Below are positions 21,192-34,770 of a stretch of 64,000 bases of DNA, piece after piece (position 1 is the first letter of the stretch; each line of letters starts with the position of its first letter). Source of the stretch: Gossypium raimondii (taxonomy: Eukaryota; Streptophyta; Magnoliopsida; Malvales; Malvaceae). A program made the translations under genes and the position numbers. The stretch is from the NCBI RefSeq assembly GCF_025698545.1, contig NC_068575.1, positions 62,815,980-62,879,979 of the forward strand, given 5' to 3'. The notes beneath the pieces were generated by a model, which searched no databases, was not told the DNA's origin, and was given only the letters and a program-made list of their open reading frames with translations.

Positions 21192-24100
21192 TTAAGCAAC
21201 AGGAAGATCAGTGACTTTTCCCACTGCAATGGTTTTTCCTGTATAGATACAACAATTCATAAGACCCCATGGCTCCCAAGAATGAATATTTATCAACAAT
21301 GGAGGAAAAAGAAAAAAAGCTTTTTCTGTTACCTTCTGTACGAAGAGTGAACCTCCCAAGTTGAGGAAAATCTGAGAACTTCTCAACACAAATTGAGTTG
21401 TTAACCTAAAAAAAAGAAAATAGTATTTATCAAGCCCCACGACAAGACATATGGAGATCAATGCAGCCAATGTATTCAGTTCTGAAACTTCCTTTTCTTC
21501 AATTAATAACACTATCCATAACTCACACGATGTGCAAAGAAAGAATAAGAATCAAACTAATAGGTTAATATGACATAATGACAGTTCAATCTACTTAGAG
21601 AATTAGGCACCAGCTGCCTGATTCTAATTAATTCAAGTATTTTTTTTATCATATATGGAGCCCCAGAAATAGAATTGTATGTGGCTTATCATTAGTTAAT
21701 AATGCTATCCTACTATTTCTGTTTCTACTCTTCTTGAAAGAAGACAAGATCTTCAATTAGTTCCTACCTTAGACAATTATAGCCCCTCCCCAACTACCCC
21801 TCCTTCCCCCAAAAATTACTTGTTTACACAAAAAACTGAACGGACAAAAAACAAATAACCATTTTGGTATATTAAAAGAATTCCGAACCTGAACACGACA
21901 TACAACAACAGCACCATTCTTCACAAAAAGAACTTTCTTTTTCATGGGTTTCCTTGTTTTTGGATCAATTTGCTGTAATAGTTCAACTATCTCGCATTCC
22001 TCAACAACGGAATGAACATGCAAGACAGCCTTATAGCCAGCTGTAAAAATAGCCTAAACAGTAAAAACATCCAATCATTATACTTGAAATGTATCGAGTT
22101 TATTGATTAAGGAATACAGAAAATAACATTCACTCATACATTCTCAAGCAACTCAAGAATCTGCAGCTGGGCTGTAAATTCAGTGACAGCAGGTATTGGT
22201 TTTACTGCACAAAGCAAAAATAATATTAAACCCCAAAACTAATGGAGAAGTAGAACTTAATTTTAATAAAAAACAATCAAGACAACAGAAAGGAATTCTA
22301 AAAGTTATCGCAGAACTCCAAGGAAAACTTACCAACGCTTGACAGGACAAAACCCGACAATATGTCCTCTTCTTCAATCCCAGATAATCTAACCCGTAAA
22401 TTTTCACCAGGTCCTGCACACCTGACCTTACTTTCATCACAATATACAGCTACAACTTTCACTTGAGCCTGAAATACATGCATAAAATCCTCAGACCCCA
22501 CATAATTTTAAAAAATAATAAACATATACACACAAAAATAATTAAAAAGTTCCAAAGCGAAAGCACCTTGTTTGGCATAACTAATAAGGAATCACCCTCA
22601 CACACACTGCCAGATTCTACCTTTCCCATAACAACAGTACCCATGTCTTTGAATTTGTCAATTATAGGCATCCTACAGACGAATAGCAACAAATCAACAG
22701 ATGCATCATAAAATAAGATGGACAAGAATTCAGAAATGCATGCTAATTGAAGATGGCAGGAACTAGAACCAAACGCATAAGTAGTGAGGGCAGTAATCCT
22801 GCTCTGGAAGATAAGACTATAGATCAATACCTAAATGGACCTTTGGGGTCTCTAAGAGGAACTTCAATACAATCAAGGGCTTCAAATAGGCAAGGACCAT
22901 TCCACCAAGAGCATATACTCTTATCTACTCTTGTTTTCATGTTTGAACCAAGAAGACCAGATATTGGTAGGAACTGAACGTCTGCACGTTCAAAAAAGAA
23001 TAACCAATAAAATAACTGGTTTTAAAGCATTAATTATATTCTCAGCAAATTAAGCAAGAATATAACATAGAATATAAATCTCATTAAGTTAAAAAGCCTG
23101 AGACAGATTACATAAATGAAAAAAATTTACAAATTTAAAAAAATGGAGGAAAACGATACTCTGTTTTTGAAAACTAAAACAGAGCAACTTTTCCTCTGTT
23201 TTTAAACAACAGAGAGATGCTTTAGGATAGGAGGAAAGAATTAAAAGAAGATTAAGAATATTATTGAAAATTAAGAATACATAAGGTATTTAACTTTCAA
23301 AATTAGGGAAAAAAAGAAGAAATAAATTGTAAACTAATTGAAACCAGCTTTTTTGTTGCTTGGACTGGAGTCAATATCCCACTACGTCATTGTTATGACA
23401 TAAAGGACCAGTTCTACAATCTCGAAAACATCACCAAGAAAATATTGCAACTTGCAAATTGTTAAAAAGCAACACTTTGAATACCTTTCTTCACATTATA
23501 ACCCGAAGACTTCAGAAAAGGTGTCATCTTTGACTCAATTTCATCGTACCTGAGGAATAAGACATCTATCAATACAATATGAAAATCCACAACAAAAAAT
23601 GTACACAAAGGACAGCAAACAAGCTAAGACTAGTTATGAAAACGCATGCAAAACACCTTTCTTTAGACCAGTTGACAGTGGGGTCATCCATCTTATTAAC
23701 TACTACAAGTAGCTTTGCAACACCCAAAGTCTTTGCCAACTGCACATGTTCACGCGTTTGCCCACCCCTCTCGTATCCGGTTTCAAATTCTCCTTTACGA
23801 GCAGAAATCACCTAATAAAGAGACGAGGAAGTGTAAAAATTCAAAACATGCAATTCGTACATTGTATTAAGGCATTAAAAGGAAAGGCACTAGATCTAAC
23901 TTACCAACACACCAATATCGGCTTGGGATGCACCACTGATCATATTAGGAACATAACTTTTGTGACCCTAAGTGGTCAATGCAAAACTGTAGTTAGTCTT
24001 AATTAAAAAGAAAAAAACGTATCCAAATCTGAATTCAAGTAGATGCATTACACTTGAGAAAAAAAATTAATTTTTTAAAATGTGAATAGTGTTCTATAGT

Positions 24101-27100
24101 GTAAAACAGGTGCTAAATGAAAACACTTCAACAAAGCCACAAAAAAGGTTACAGAAAATATCTCAATTTTGAAAAGTATTATCAATTATCCTACAAACAA
24201 TTAAATAGTGAATAGAAGACAGGATTGATTTAAATGAAAAAGGAATAACAATATAATTCCAAGGCAATCTCCTTACTGGCGCATCCAAAATAGTAAATCT
24301 AGTGGTCTCAGTCTCAAAGTGTGCTCTTCCAACCTCAACAGTTTTACCCTGCAATAAGTAATTCAAATTTAATTAATGCTCAGATAAACAGTAGTTTAGA
24401 TAATCATGAATAAATGTAGACAGTATAATAAAAATAAGATCCAGAAATATTAACTACAGCTACTACACATATTCTCAAAGTTGGTAAAATCATTTTCCCA
24501 TTATACGGTACCTTAACTCTCTCTTCTTCATTCGTGTCCATAATATAAGCCATATACCTAAGACAAGGAATAGTCAAGTCAGTTAATGAAATAGCTGAAA
24601 ATCCTCAGCATGCAAGGCATTATTGTTTGTCATTATTTCCAAGTAGTAAACTAAGAAAATATTGGATGTAGGTGAGTGTATTAGCATGCATGTGTGTGCA
24701 TCTCAGACAGAGTGAATAATTATAAAATCAATAGAACGAAATTACTGATTTGAATTGTAATAGTATACTAATACCTTCAAAACAAGTTCTATAAAAGAAC
24801 AAATCCCAGTATTGGCATGCTCTTTCGGAAAACAAATGTAGATGGAACAGCATTGATTTCCACTATCTAAGTTATGAAGCAAACCTATGGCTCACCAGCT
24901 TTCTCTACTTTTATCCTTCGCTTCTTTCTCATACTTATGGATTGTACGGTCATCGACCTGACCACTGAGGAAGAGTATCTGGCCTCCAGTTGTAGACTTA
25001 CCAGCATCTAAAAATCAAATAAAATAGATTCAAAACATACAGTGGAGATCATTTAGTTATTTTATACTGAACAAGATTCTGCTGTAAAGGGATTCTAAAT
25101 TACATTGATAACCAGCAGTATTTGATAATTTCTTTTGGGAAAAAAAGGAAAAATGAATTACAAATAAACATTTTTCTTTTTAATTTGTGTAGTTTTAAAA
25201 GGCATACTGCAACTCGTCAATAGAGACTGGGCATTGGTTCCTCATCATTTGTGGGTGTCTTTTTAAATCTCTAATTTAGAAGCTTAGAAATCTGTTAATT
25301 ATTTATTCTTTTAGTCCACCATAAGCAGCATTAGCTTGAAACTAAAACTCTCTTTATAAGGCTACAATCAATAGGTTCAAGGTAACACTGAATTATACAA
25401 AAAGAAAAAGTAGCATTATATTTATGCAAGTTCACAATTTAATTCTAACCAGGTGGTCCTAGTTATATTAAACTTATAACTGCTTTAGAGAATTCATACA
25501 ATTGGCTGATATATTTGAACTCACAAAAACAAATAATAAATAACGGTCTTAAGAGGTTGATAGTACAATTTTGAACTGTTTCCCTAGCTTAGCATACACT
25601 GTCGTAATGGAATTAATATGTAATGCAACCCAACTTTAACAAAACTATAAAGTAATAATACCTACCAACATGACCAATAAACACAACATTCAAGTGGCGC
25701 TTCTTATTTGCTTCCATCTCTTCCTGTGCTTCAGCATCCTCCAAAGCAACTACTTCCTTGTTTTTCACTGCACAACCAAATTATAAATTAGAAGATGACA
25801 ATTGTAATATTAAAGTGAAAGACATTATACACATAACCCAGGAAGGTAGAGAAAAGGGAAGGAACCTTTTGGCTCTGCCTGGCCTGGCTGAGATCTTCCA
25901 TGAACCTCATCCTTCATGCCTGAAACCATCAACAGCAAAGATATCAAAAATTTTCTGAATAAAACTCAACTGAGAAACAAAAGTTTGTCATGAGCAGAAA
26001 AAAATACTCGACATTTAGCAAAAGAAATAAGAGCAAGAAGAAAAGTTAGACAAAAAAGAAGAACAGTTTGCAAAGTTAGACAAAAAAGAAGAACAGTTTG
26101 CATCTAAGTTCCACAAGATTAGTGATCTAAAAAAATAGTAAAAGAAAAAGGTAATTGCCAAGTATACCTTTACCGCCTGCACATTGTGAAATAATAAAAT
26201 AGAAAAAAGAGAGTCAATGAAAGACTTAAATTCATCAATATAGAAAACAAGTACATAATGCAACTGGGTTTGCTATGTTACATTGAATCTTCATTTATCC
26301 TACTATGCATGTGTCCTGCGATTCTTAAATGGTTAATTTAGAGGTGAATGATGCAGATATCTTAATTGTAAAAGACTGACAAGAACTACATCAAATAAAT
26401 GGCGTCTGAAACCAAATAATAAGTTCATGCAACATAGCTGACATAAACCCTAACCTAATTGAAATCATCACTGCAGTTCACACACAGCTGAAGTGTGCAT
26501 GCAGCAATACAAATTCCCCATCGCATCTAAGGCACGCAGAAAATACAGCACCTGGAGATCTCTCATCAATTCTAATAGTAGCATCAAATACTATCGAACA
26601 ATGCAACATGCAGGATAACATAAGATTCACTCACATAAGGATCAAAACATCTCATTAGATCTTAGTCTCACAAATAAAAAGAGAAGTTATCCATTTTTTA
26701 TGCAAATTAACTGCTACTTCAAAACATAGACGGAGTTAGTTAGTATAAAAACGCTAATGTGCCATTGTAATGATAGCAAAAAATGTAATTTAAAAAAGTT
26801 TTAATATTGAAATTATAAAATGAATTTCCACAATGACAATCTTGCCTCCTCTAATTCTCTCCAATTCTCTTCTTCTCCACAACCTTGATTAGTGTAACAA
26901 GACAAGGACCACAATAAATACAAAGTTCAAGGATACTACCAACCTTCCACCTCAACCTCCACCTCCACCTCATCTTCCTTTTCAACTTTTTCCAGTTTTG
27001 CATCTTCAGGATTGACCACATCATTATTATCTTCTGTTAAGAGTCAATAGAACTCAAAAAAAAAAGAAGAAGAAGAAGAAGTAGAAAAGAGAAGACTATC

Positions 27101-27920
27101 TAATTCATATACATTAAGTGTACTACCTGCAGAGTCAAGCTGCAATGCACGGATCTCGGCCTCAATATCTACGAACGAATTAAAAAAAGAAAAACAGAGA
27201 AATTGTTGACTTGTTAATTCCAATAATTACCAATCTTCACAACTGCCCCGTACAAAAGAAATAATGATTATATCATTTACAAACAAAAATTTTTAGAGGA
27301 TATGAGAAAACCATTTACGGTAGCTTGTCCACATAAGATGCAGATCGAGGGATGCACATGTTAAAAGGATGAAAAGAATCGACGTAGCTCATGGTAAAAG
27401 GTGGAAGGTAGCAAAAATAAGATGGTTGGAAGTGATAAATCATTATATCCATTCCAACTTTAAAATTCGATGGTTAAAGATAAAAATGTGTCTTTTCGTT
27501 CTTGTAGCCATCCCCAAATATAATGAATTAAGACTTGTTGGTTTGGTTTATTATTACAAATAAATTTCATATGATTTAGAACGCTACTCAACAAAACAGG
27601 CTATACTTCATCAACTCAAATACTTCAATTCATTTCATACTTTGAACGCTTAAACATCTCAATTATCAGAAAACGGCAGCTCTCATCTCCTAAAACGCAT
27701 TGAGAAGAACAAATTCAATTCATACAATTTTATATGTAAATATAAAAAAGAAGAGAATAAAATCAAGTTAAATTGTCGATGAAACCAGATCAAAATTCCA
27801 AATAATCAGCGAGTAAATCGAGCAGATTCATAATAAAGGAATAAAACACAATCGATACAAACATAGAATCCGAAAATGGAAAAAGAAAAAGAAGAAAGAA
27901 ACATGCAGAAGCATACCCAT
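21192..27920 (-). CDS. ERF3: Eukaryotic release factor 3 GTPase (eRF3/GSPT), 19 coding exons, 518 aa
   Basis: Translational GTPase that binds eRF1 and drives stop-codon peptide release in the cytosol. Coding exons (minus, 5' to 3'): 27920-27917, 27168-27127, 27033-26944, 26176-26168, 25919-25866, 25767-25666, 25007-24896, 24557-24512, 24348-24277, 23967-23905, 23811-23657, 23549-23485, 22981-22831, 22672-22567, 22468-22333, 22204-22140, 22053-21889, 21405-21333, 21238-21192. They sum to 1557 nt. The N-terminus is short and acidic ([15 protein letters not shown], then Glu-Val repeats). GTPase motifs: G1 GHVDAGKST at about residue 98 split by an intron, G3 DAPGH also split, G4 NKMD at about 236. 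EF-Tu domain II ([12 protein letters not shown]) and III follow, ending GKVTDLPVA. Exon 1 carries only ATGG; exon 4 is 9 nt. Confidence 0.93.
26042..26101. repeat. Perfect 30-bp tandem duplication in an eRF3 intron
   Basis: Units 26042-26071 and 26072-26101 are identical (aaagttagacaaaaaagaag...). They lie just downstream, in gene sense, of the 9-nt microexon at 26168-26176. Confidence 0.9.
26168..26176 (-). other. 9-nt microexon of the eRF3 gene
   Basis: The minus strand reads acceptor gcag, exon GCGGTAAAG, donor gtatac. Its phase fits exactly between exon 3 (leaves one base) and exon 5 (starts GC), adding Gly-Lys-Gly in the acidic N-terminal region. Skipping it would also keep frame, so alternative inclusion is possible. 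Confidence 0.7.
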
Positions 27921-29153
27921 GGGTGCCGAGAGAAGGGGAAAATGTGTAAAGACACTAGGGTTTCGCGGCAAACAACAAAGAGAGAATTCGGAGCTTTTTG
28001 TAGCGTAAGATAACAAAACTACAGAACTGAGTTGGTTCTTTATATATTGCGTGATACGGTTTGTTTTCGCGGATTTGCCAAACACGACGTCGTGTCCCTA
28101 AGGAACGGATTTTCCCGGTGACACCTCTCACTAGAACCTCATTCACTTTATTGTAAAAAAAGGAAAAAAAATCTTGTGCGGTATTCTTGGAACCGGACCT
28201 GGCCTTCTTGGATATGGAGGAATAGATTGTTATACGAGTTAATTACATCAAATATTTTACATTATATCGTTAAATAAGACATCACACATATTTTAAAATA
28301 TTTTTAAAAATATTGTAAAAATCATGATATTGAAGTTTTCAAAACTTTCACAAAAATTATAGTTTAGTCTTTTTTTAATTTTATTTTTTTTAATTTTAAA
28401 GATAAAATTTTACTCTTTCTTATTAATTTTATTTTAAATTATATCACAAAATTTTACATGACTTAATTGATAAAATATCAAGAGTTTGAAAATATAATTA
28501 AAATATTTTGAAATTCGAGAATCAATTTTAAAAATTAGACTATTAACATTTGTTATATCAATCCAAATAAAGAAATTGAATTTAATTTTGAATAAACCAC
28601 TCAACCAATAAATATAATTGAACCAATTTTAAAATTTACTCTTTATGAATTTATAATTAATTAATATTGAATTGATACAAATCCTATTTTAAAACATTGG
28701 AAATTGCAATGAGTTAATATTGATGGAATCCATGGTACATGATGGAAGCCTCATCTCGACATTGGTTTTGATTTTTAGTTAATGTTATTGGGACAAGAAA
28801 ACCCATACGAGCATGAAATAAAGACTGATTAGTATAAAACCTCTTATTTCTTACCCAGAAAACCAATGTGCTTTTGTTATCCTACATTCATTTCATTCTC
28901 CAATTTCCAAGTGCATTCATTCAGATAAAAAGGAGCAATAAATTATAAGAAAATAATAGGCAAAAAGGTGGGAGAGAGTTACCCAGTCTAGCTCAACATA
29001 ATAAGATTAATATACTAAGCATGCACAGTCCCAGTTCCACTCTTGGAAGAAATAAAACTGTGGAATTTAACCACAACTATAAACAACTTAAAAGAAAAAT
29101 GGGAAAAAGAAACCTTAAACTTTGTGATAAAAATTCCTCTTAAAGAAAACATG
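27921..29153. other. Spacer upstream of eRF3, AT-rich
   Basis: Holds the eRF3 leader and promoter and the VIM 3' end. No further gene or bounded repeat seen. No confident TATA element was identified. Confidence 0.5.
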
Positions 29154-32100
29154 TCATTCGATATCACCTTCAGATGATTGCACCTGGAGGATGCTTGATG
29201 GAGAGTCATTTTCATCATTTGTCACTTGAGCAGTATCCACTTTCCTCCTCTTGCTACTTCTTTCTGTTTCGCAATCAAGTGGAGGATTCTGAGAGTCACC
29301 TTCTGGATCAACATTCTCATTTTTCTTACCAGTTTCGCCATCACCAGAATCCAAGTCTGCATTTTCATCCGATCCATTTATCTGTTCTTCACTCAACTCT
29401 TCGGCAGTTTCCTGATTCTCCTCACTCTTTTCTTTCAACGATTCAATCACGTCCATTAGTTCTCGATTGACCTGACAATTTAATTCCATATGGTATTTAA
29501 ACTACGTTCAAAGTTACTACATACATTCAGCAAGTAAAGCACAAGACATTATGCACTCTTGAAATTGGGTAAAAGAAAAAAATTGAAAGATGCACCACAC
29601 CTGAAGATTTTGAAGGAATTCAGAGATATCAGTTGGGCAAGAAGGACAGTTCAGGACATTCTTTTGTGATCTAAGTGTCCGGCCACCTTTGTTCCTCTCT
29701 CTTACAGCAGTCTTACCAGCAAATGCACCTTCAAAGCATGACTTGCAGAAATTGTGGGCACAAGGAGTTGTAACTGGGAGATTCATAACTTGACGACAGA
29801 TTTGACAACTAAACTCTGCACAGAAAACATATGAAGTCAACACAGAACACCCTTGGGAGGTGAATTATGCTGTTTTGCATTATTTTGAATTAATAGAATC
29901 AGTTCTCTCCTCTATCTGTTTTTATTTTGACCTTATGATTGATCCATTCCTCTCATTGCTCACTGCCTTCTACTAATTCCACATTAAACAATGAATACAA
30001 AAGACTATGAAACAAGCTACAGATTCTTCTAGTTACTAGACAAGACATGCAGACTAGGGACAGGATAGCAAAGGCAGATAACTCATGACAGGAGAATGAG
30101 AAAACCTTTCAGGAGTCTCTCTCTTATACTTGTATTATGTGCTTTCCTTATAGTTTTCCTTGCCCTTTTCCTTTCTTCAAGATCAGCTGCATTCACTGGC
30201 TTTTTGCTAGGAGGTGGAGATTTTTTCCACTTCCAACGACTGTCTTCCTCCTGATTGAATTAATAACATACAGAAAAATATAAAGCTTACAGATAAGAGA
30301 ACCTGATTGTAGATGATAATGAAGACCAAACTCAGAAAAGGGAGTTGAGGTGTTTCACTAGTTAACTTATATCCAGCAGATAAAACCTTATCCATAACAG
30401 AAACATTAATCTAAAGAAATCAATGAATACAAGGTCATCTCTTACATCAAAGTCCCATGATGGACTTTCCTTTCTCTCAAATACATCAGTAGCCTTCTTC
30501 AGCTCAGGAATAGCCGGTAATGGCCTAGGTCGATCCCCATGCTCATCACTACAGTAAGTTCAAGAAATCTTAGTGGAGAAGAGAAGAGAGGGCAGGAGGC
30601 AATTTAAGCATATTGAAGGCACAAACCTTGTCCATGGGGCAGGCTCATTGTCACATCTTACAAACAAATACCGGCAAACTTTAAACCCCTAATTGAGGAA
30701 ATGCTATCAGCAAAGTAATTTACAGAAGCTTAGTATAGCAGACAACTTTGATGTGTGGTAAAACATGGTACCTGTATTCCAACCTTTCGCCAACATTTTT
30801 CAATCCTATAGACCCCATCATATCTCACCCCTTTCTCGGGAGCATACGAAGATCGTTTTTCTTTGTGTGACCTACATATCAATACACAAGCTTTTATCAG
30901 GTAAAATCATGTAGGCTATTGTGACAAGACTATAGACTCAACAAGAACCGACTAAAATGGAGTGATTTCAACCAGGAAAAAAATTACATATAGCCTCCGG
31001 AACCTTCAAACTAAAAATGCCAACCTATTAGTTAAGCTCCAAATGCCCTATATACATAACAGACAATCACTTACAGAAACAAAAAGTTAAACTACAAATA
31101 ATGAGACTTGCCTTACAACTCGAACAGGATAACCGTGTTTGCAACTTACACGCAAAGCCTCATTCATCTTCTCAAATTTTTGGTCAAATGACTGCTCCTT
31201 GCTTGTTCTCTTATTTCCACTAAGATCTCTACCTCCACTGACATTAAGAACAACAAAAACAAACAATTGTCAAATGCATACATGCATAAATGTCAACGGA
31301 TAAACTTAAGCTTACCAGAAAAAGATAATAATTATTGACAACAGTTTTGACTAATGTCAGCATGCTATGAATGCAGCAGAACAGATCCTTAAGTTCTTCT
31401 CAGAACCAAAAAAGAATAACAGCCACTACCACATAGAACGTTCACTGAAGCTACATCAACCATGCTTATCTACCATACTTTCTACCCTTGTTTTCATTAG
31501 GAACACTATGAAGTGCAACATTAAAACAACAATCAACCTTGGAATGTTGGAAAAGGCAAAGAAAATTTACATGCAGGCCTCCTAGAAACAGTCAAATGAG
31601 AGTTGAACTATGAAAATTCCCCTTCCAATCCAAAGAATTTAGTAGCCTCTTTAGTAGAGGAAAAAATATTAGAGTTACCTTGACACCCTACAACCAACTG
31701 TTCTTGAACAAAGAACTGAGTGGCTACTAAACATCAAAATAAACTGCACCAGCAGTTATTACACTCATTTGCCTTTATAAGTTTCCTTTATGAGCAAATG
31801 CAATGAAAATGATGAGTTAGCTTATTACGATCATGTATAACAAACCTTCCAGTGTAGAGAAACCACTCTCCATGATCCTCATCATCCTCGTAACCTCCTG
31901 AGAGTGCCACTGACTGAGAACCATGGTTTGACTGACCAGCAATACCAGCAACATGTGGAAGGTGAGCACCCCATTGCCGGCATTCCAATCTATCTTCCCA
32001 GCATTCACCAACAAGAACGCCTTGATTTCTAGCTGGATCATTTTCAGCAGTGATAGGCCCAAAATGATCAGGTGGTACAGTCACAAATATCTTCCCACTA

Positions 32101-33392
32101 GCAGCATTTGCTTTGCCAGCTTTTTGTGCTCGCTCTGTAGTGAAAGCCTTGTCAGGTCGATCTTGGTTGTGTATAAAATGGTAAACCTTCAGAGGCCCAG
32201 CTGCAACATTTGATTTGGATAGCTTTGCCATTCTGATAACAGATACAAGTGTAGAATTAATACGAGGTTGGCTTGCCATTTTTGAAGGAATTGTTGACCG
32301 GCATTTTGCACAAGTATGCTTTCCTTGGCCTATCCATTTCTGGAAGCATTTAAGGCAGAAATTGTGGCCACATGGTGTCTGAAACAGCATGAATAAGACA
32401 TATATCAATATTCAATATCAATGAACAGGTAATCATTTCACCCTTAAGGAGATGATCTAACTGCATAATCCATCAAAAGTAAACTAAACCCCTTTCCAGC
32501 TTTGAAGATGAAACCAATGACACCCTATTCCAATGGCTATATATGCTTCACCCTTAAAGAATGAAATAATCTATTCAAATTGCATAACAACCCACTTTTA
32601 ATAGTACATACTAACAGACCAGGTAAAACTAAATAATCAAAAACAAAATATGAAATGCAGCTTGAAATAGTAACATCACTTAACATGGCAAACTAGATTT
32701 ACCTTTTAGAGCTAAAGAATAAGATTAGTCTAAAAAATACTTCAGTTTGGCCAATTGAACATCTGAACAAAATAATATATGAAGTAAATATTGAAAACAA
32801 AAGTAAGACAATCGAAATAACAAACAAAAAATAAAGCACCATAGAGAAGAGAAAAAATGGACTAAACTAGGTAATATCTAATGAAATAGGCAGGACATTA
32901 ACAACCCTCTGCAACATAGAAAAAGAGAATACGAACCGTAACAGGCCTGTCAGGTAACTGCATGCAAAACGAACAGTTTATGCTTCCATCAAGAACATCC
33001 AAAACAGAGCTCTCCTTCTCCTTCTCCTTCTCCTTACCTTTCTCTTTATCACCATCTTCTTCAACTCTCCCACTCAACAACTCCTGCCTCTTCCTCGCCT
33101 TCTCCTTCTCTGTCAACGACTCATCCGCCTCTATTGCCTTTATCGCCGCAAAAAGCTCACTGGAGCTTCCATCTATGGCGACCGAGGCTGAAGGAAGAGG
33201 ATCGCCGGAGCAATCAGGGCAGTGCCATTGTAAAGTAGAAGCTAGGGTTTCGGGCGGAGAAGCTAAGCAGGCCACGTGCCACGGAGTGGCGCACGTGCTA
33301 CAAGTGAGGGTTTCTTCCGTCGGAGGAGTAACCTTACAGCGCATACACGCGCCGTCGCCGTCGCAAGGAAGCTGAAAAACATGGTGCGCCAT
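29154..33392 (-). CDS. ORTHRUS/VIM E3 ubiquitin ligase (PHD-RING-SRA-RING), 9 exons, 685 aa
   Basis: Plant UHRF1-like factor that binds hemimethylated/methylated CG through its SRA domain, ubiquitinates histones and helps maintain CG methylation and silencing in the nucleus. Exons: 33392-32937, 32378-31846, 31237-31112, 30871-30772, 30688-30627, 30548-30446, 30250-30106, 29815-29601, 29471-29154 (686 codons with stop). PHD at about 10-65 (CMRCK...[13 protein letters not shown]...WHCPDC). RING1 at about 139-195, split by intron 1 before [17 protein letters not shown] at about 250-425 ([33 protein letters not shown]). RING2 at about 510-575 ([20 protein letters not shown]). The tail is long, acidic and Ser-rich. 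A Lys-Glu run near residue 125 comes from a (CTTCTC)n tract at about 33012-33038. Intron 3 uses a GC donor. It is slightly longer than Arabidopsis VIM1, mainly in the tail. Confidence 0.93.
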
Positions 33393-34770
33393 TAACAAAT
33401 AACAACAACAACAACAAGAAAAGTTTGAATCCACAGTATAAGAGCCGTTGGATTTTGGGACGGGATTTTTTAGAGGATTATAAAGAGAGGTAAATTGGGG
33501 GGGAAAGAGGGAAAACTAAGATTCAGAAAGGCGGGGATCCAAAATGGAAATTTTGAGAGGTTTTGAATTTCGAGAGGGGAAGCACTAAATTTACACCAAT
33601 TGACTATATTGTCCTTCTACTTTTCTTCTTTTTACCTTTCTGCCATTCAATTGTCGTTCGTTTCGTTTACTTTTTGCTTGTTAAACCATTTATGGGACAG
33701 TTTGCACTTGGAGATAAAGTAATCTTTTATTTCACATCCCTCATTTATTGATAATTGATTTGACTTACATATCTACTTTCATTAAAAATATTATATACTT
33801 ACCGTAAAAAAACCATTTCCTTCTTAAAAATTGACCAATATTTGCATACAGTCGTTTGAATCTATACAATTGATTTCTTTTAGATTACTGTTTTTGTCCG
33901 ATATTTCTATAAATCTATTTCTCATAAAAGTTTTGTGCTTTTATTAAACTCCAAAATTTAATGCATTTTTTATTTTCACCTTAACTAATGCATAACTAAA
34001 ACTAATTTTTTATATCTTTAAATTTGATTTACTCAAAGACATTCATCCACGAGTGAGAATAATTCTAGTTATTATCAAATGTCTGATTGAGTTTAAATAA
34101 CGTTCTTTTTTCTTTTCTTTTTGTACTTTCACCAATGGTAAAATCTAGTTTTCATAAAATCCATGAGTAAATTGATGTTATAAGTTACACAAGTTCAGCT
34201 GAAAAGGAAAAACAAATCAAATATAAATCATTTTAACAAATGTAAATACACAAAGTAACCATCCACTTACATAGAGAAAGAAAGAAAGAAACTACCATCA
34301 TTTACTTTGAAAAATACCCATTACTTTTTATAATAAAAAAGAGTATATTTTCACTCGCGTAGCAAAGCAAGGTAGAAAAATTTTGAGCAGTAATGCAATG
34401 GAAAAGAAGAGGAGAGTACAATACAACAATCACACATCATAATTTAACACGCTCAAAGATGAATAAGAAATGAAGTATATTATGCGACCCTATCACGCCA
34501 TCATTTAAATGCAAAACCATGTGATGTGAGAAGTGAGAACCATCTTTGTTTGCATGGGGAAACAATGGTCTCGAGATCGAAAACTTGATACCAGGTACCA
34601 TACAACACACACTACATACTAGAAAGGCTGGTAATGTCACAAACTCAACCAACTCCTATTAAAGATTTTCAATTTGCATACCTGATGCCGACCAAGCTCA
34701 CAAAAACGATATCTCGGATAAAATGCAGCACATCCACCAACCGATCAAGGCATTTCTTTATTGGTCTTTA
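33393..34770. other. Spacer between VIM start and AIP1 end
   Basis: The left 150 bases are the VIM leader, purine-rich on the plus strand and GC-richer than the rest. The remainder is AT-rich with no gene seen. Confidence 0.5.

Noticed and set aside
32962-33375. 137-codon plus-strand frame opposite VIM exon 1
   Set aside because: It is the mirror of a GC-rich, repeat-bearing coding exon; its Ser/Phe runs come from the Lys-Glu tract on the true strand.
33420-33560. E2F-like site (ggcgggg) in the VIM promoter
   Set aside because: Cell-cycle control would make sense for a UHRF1-like gene, but the bases do not match the E2F consensus well enough.
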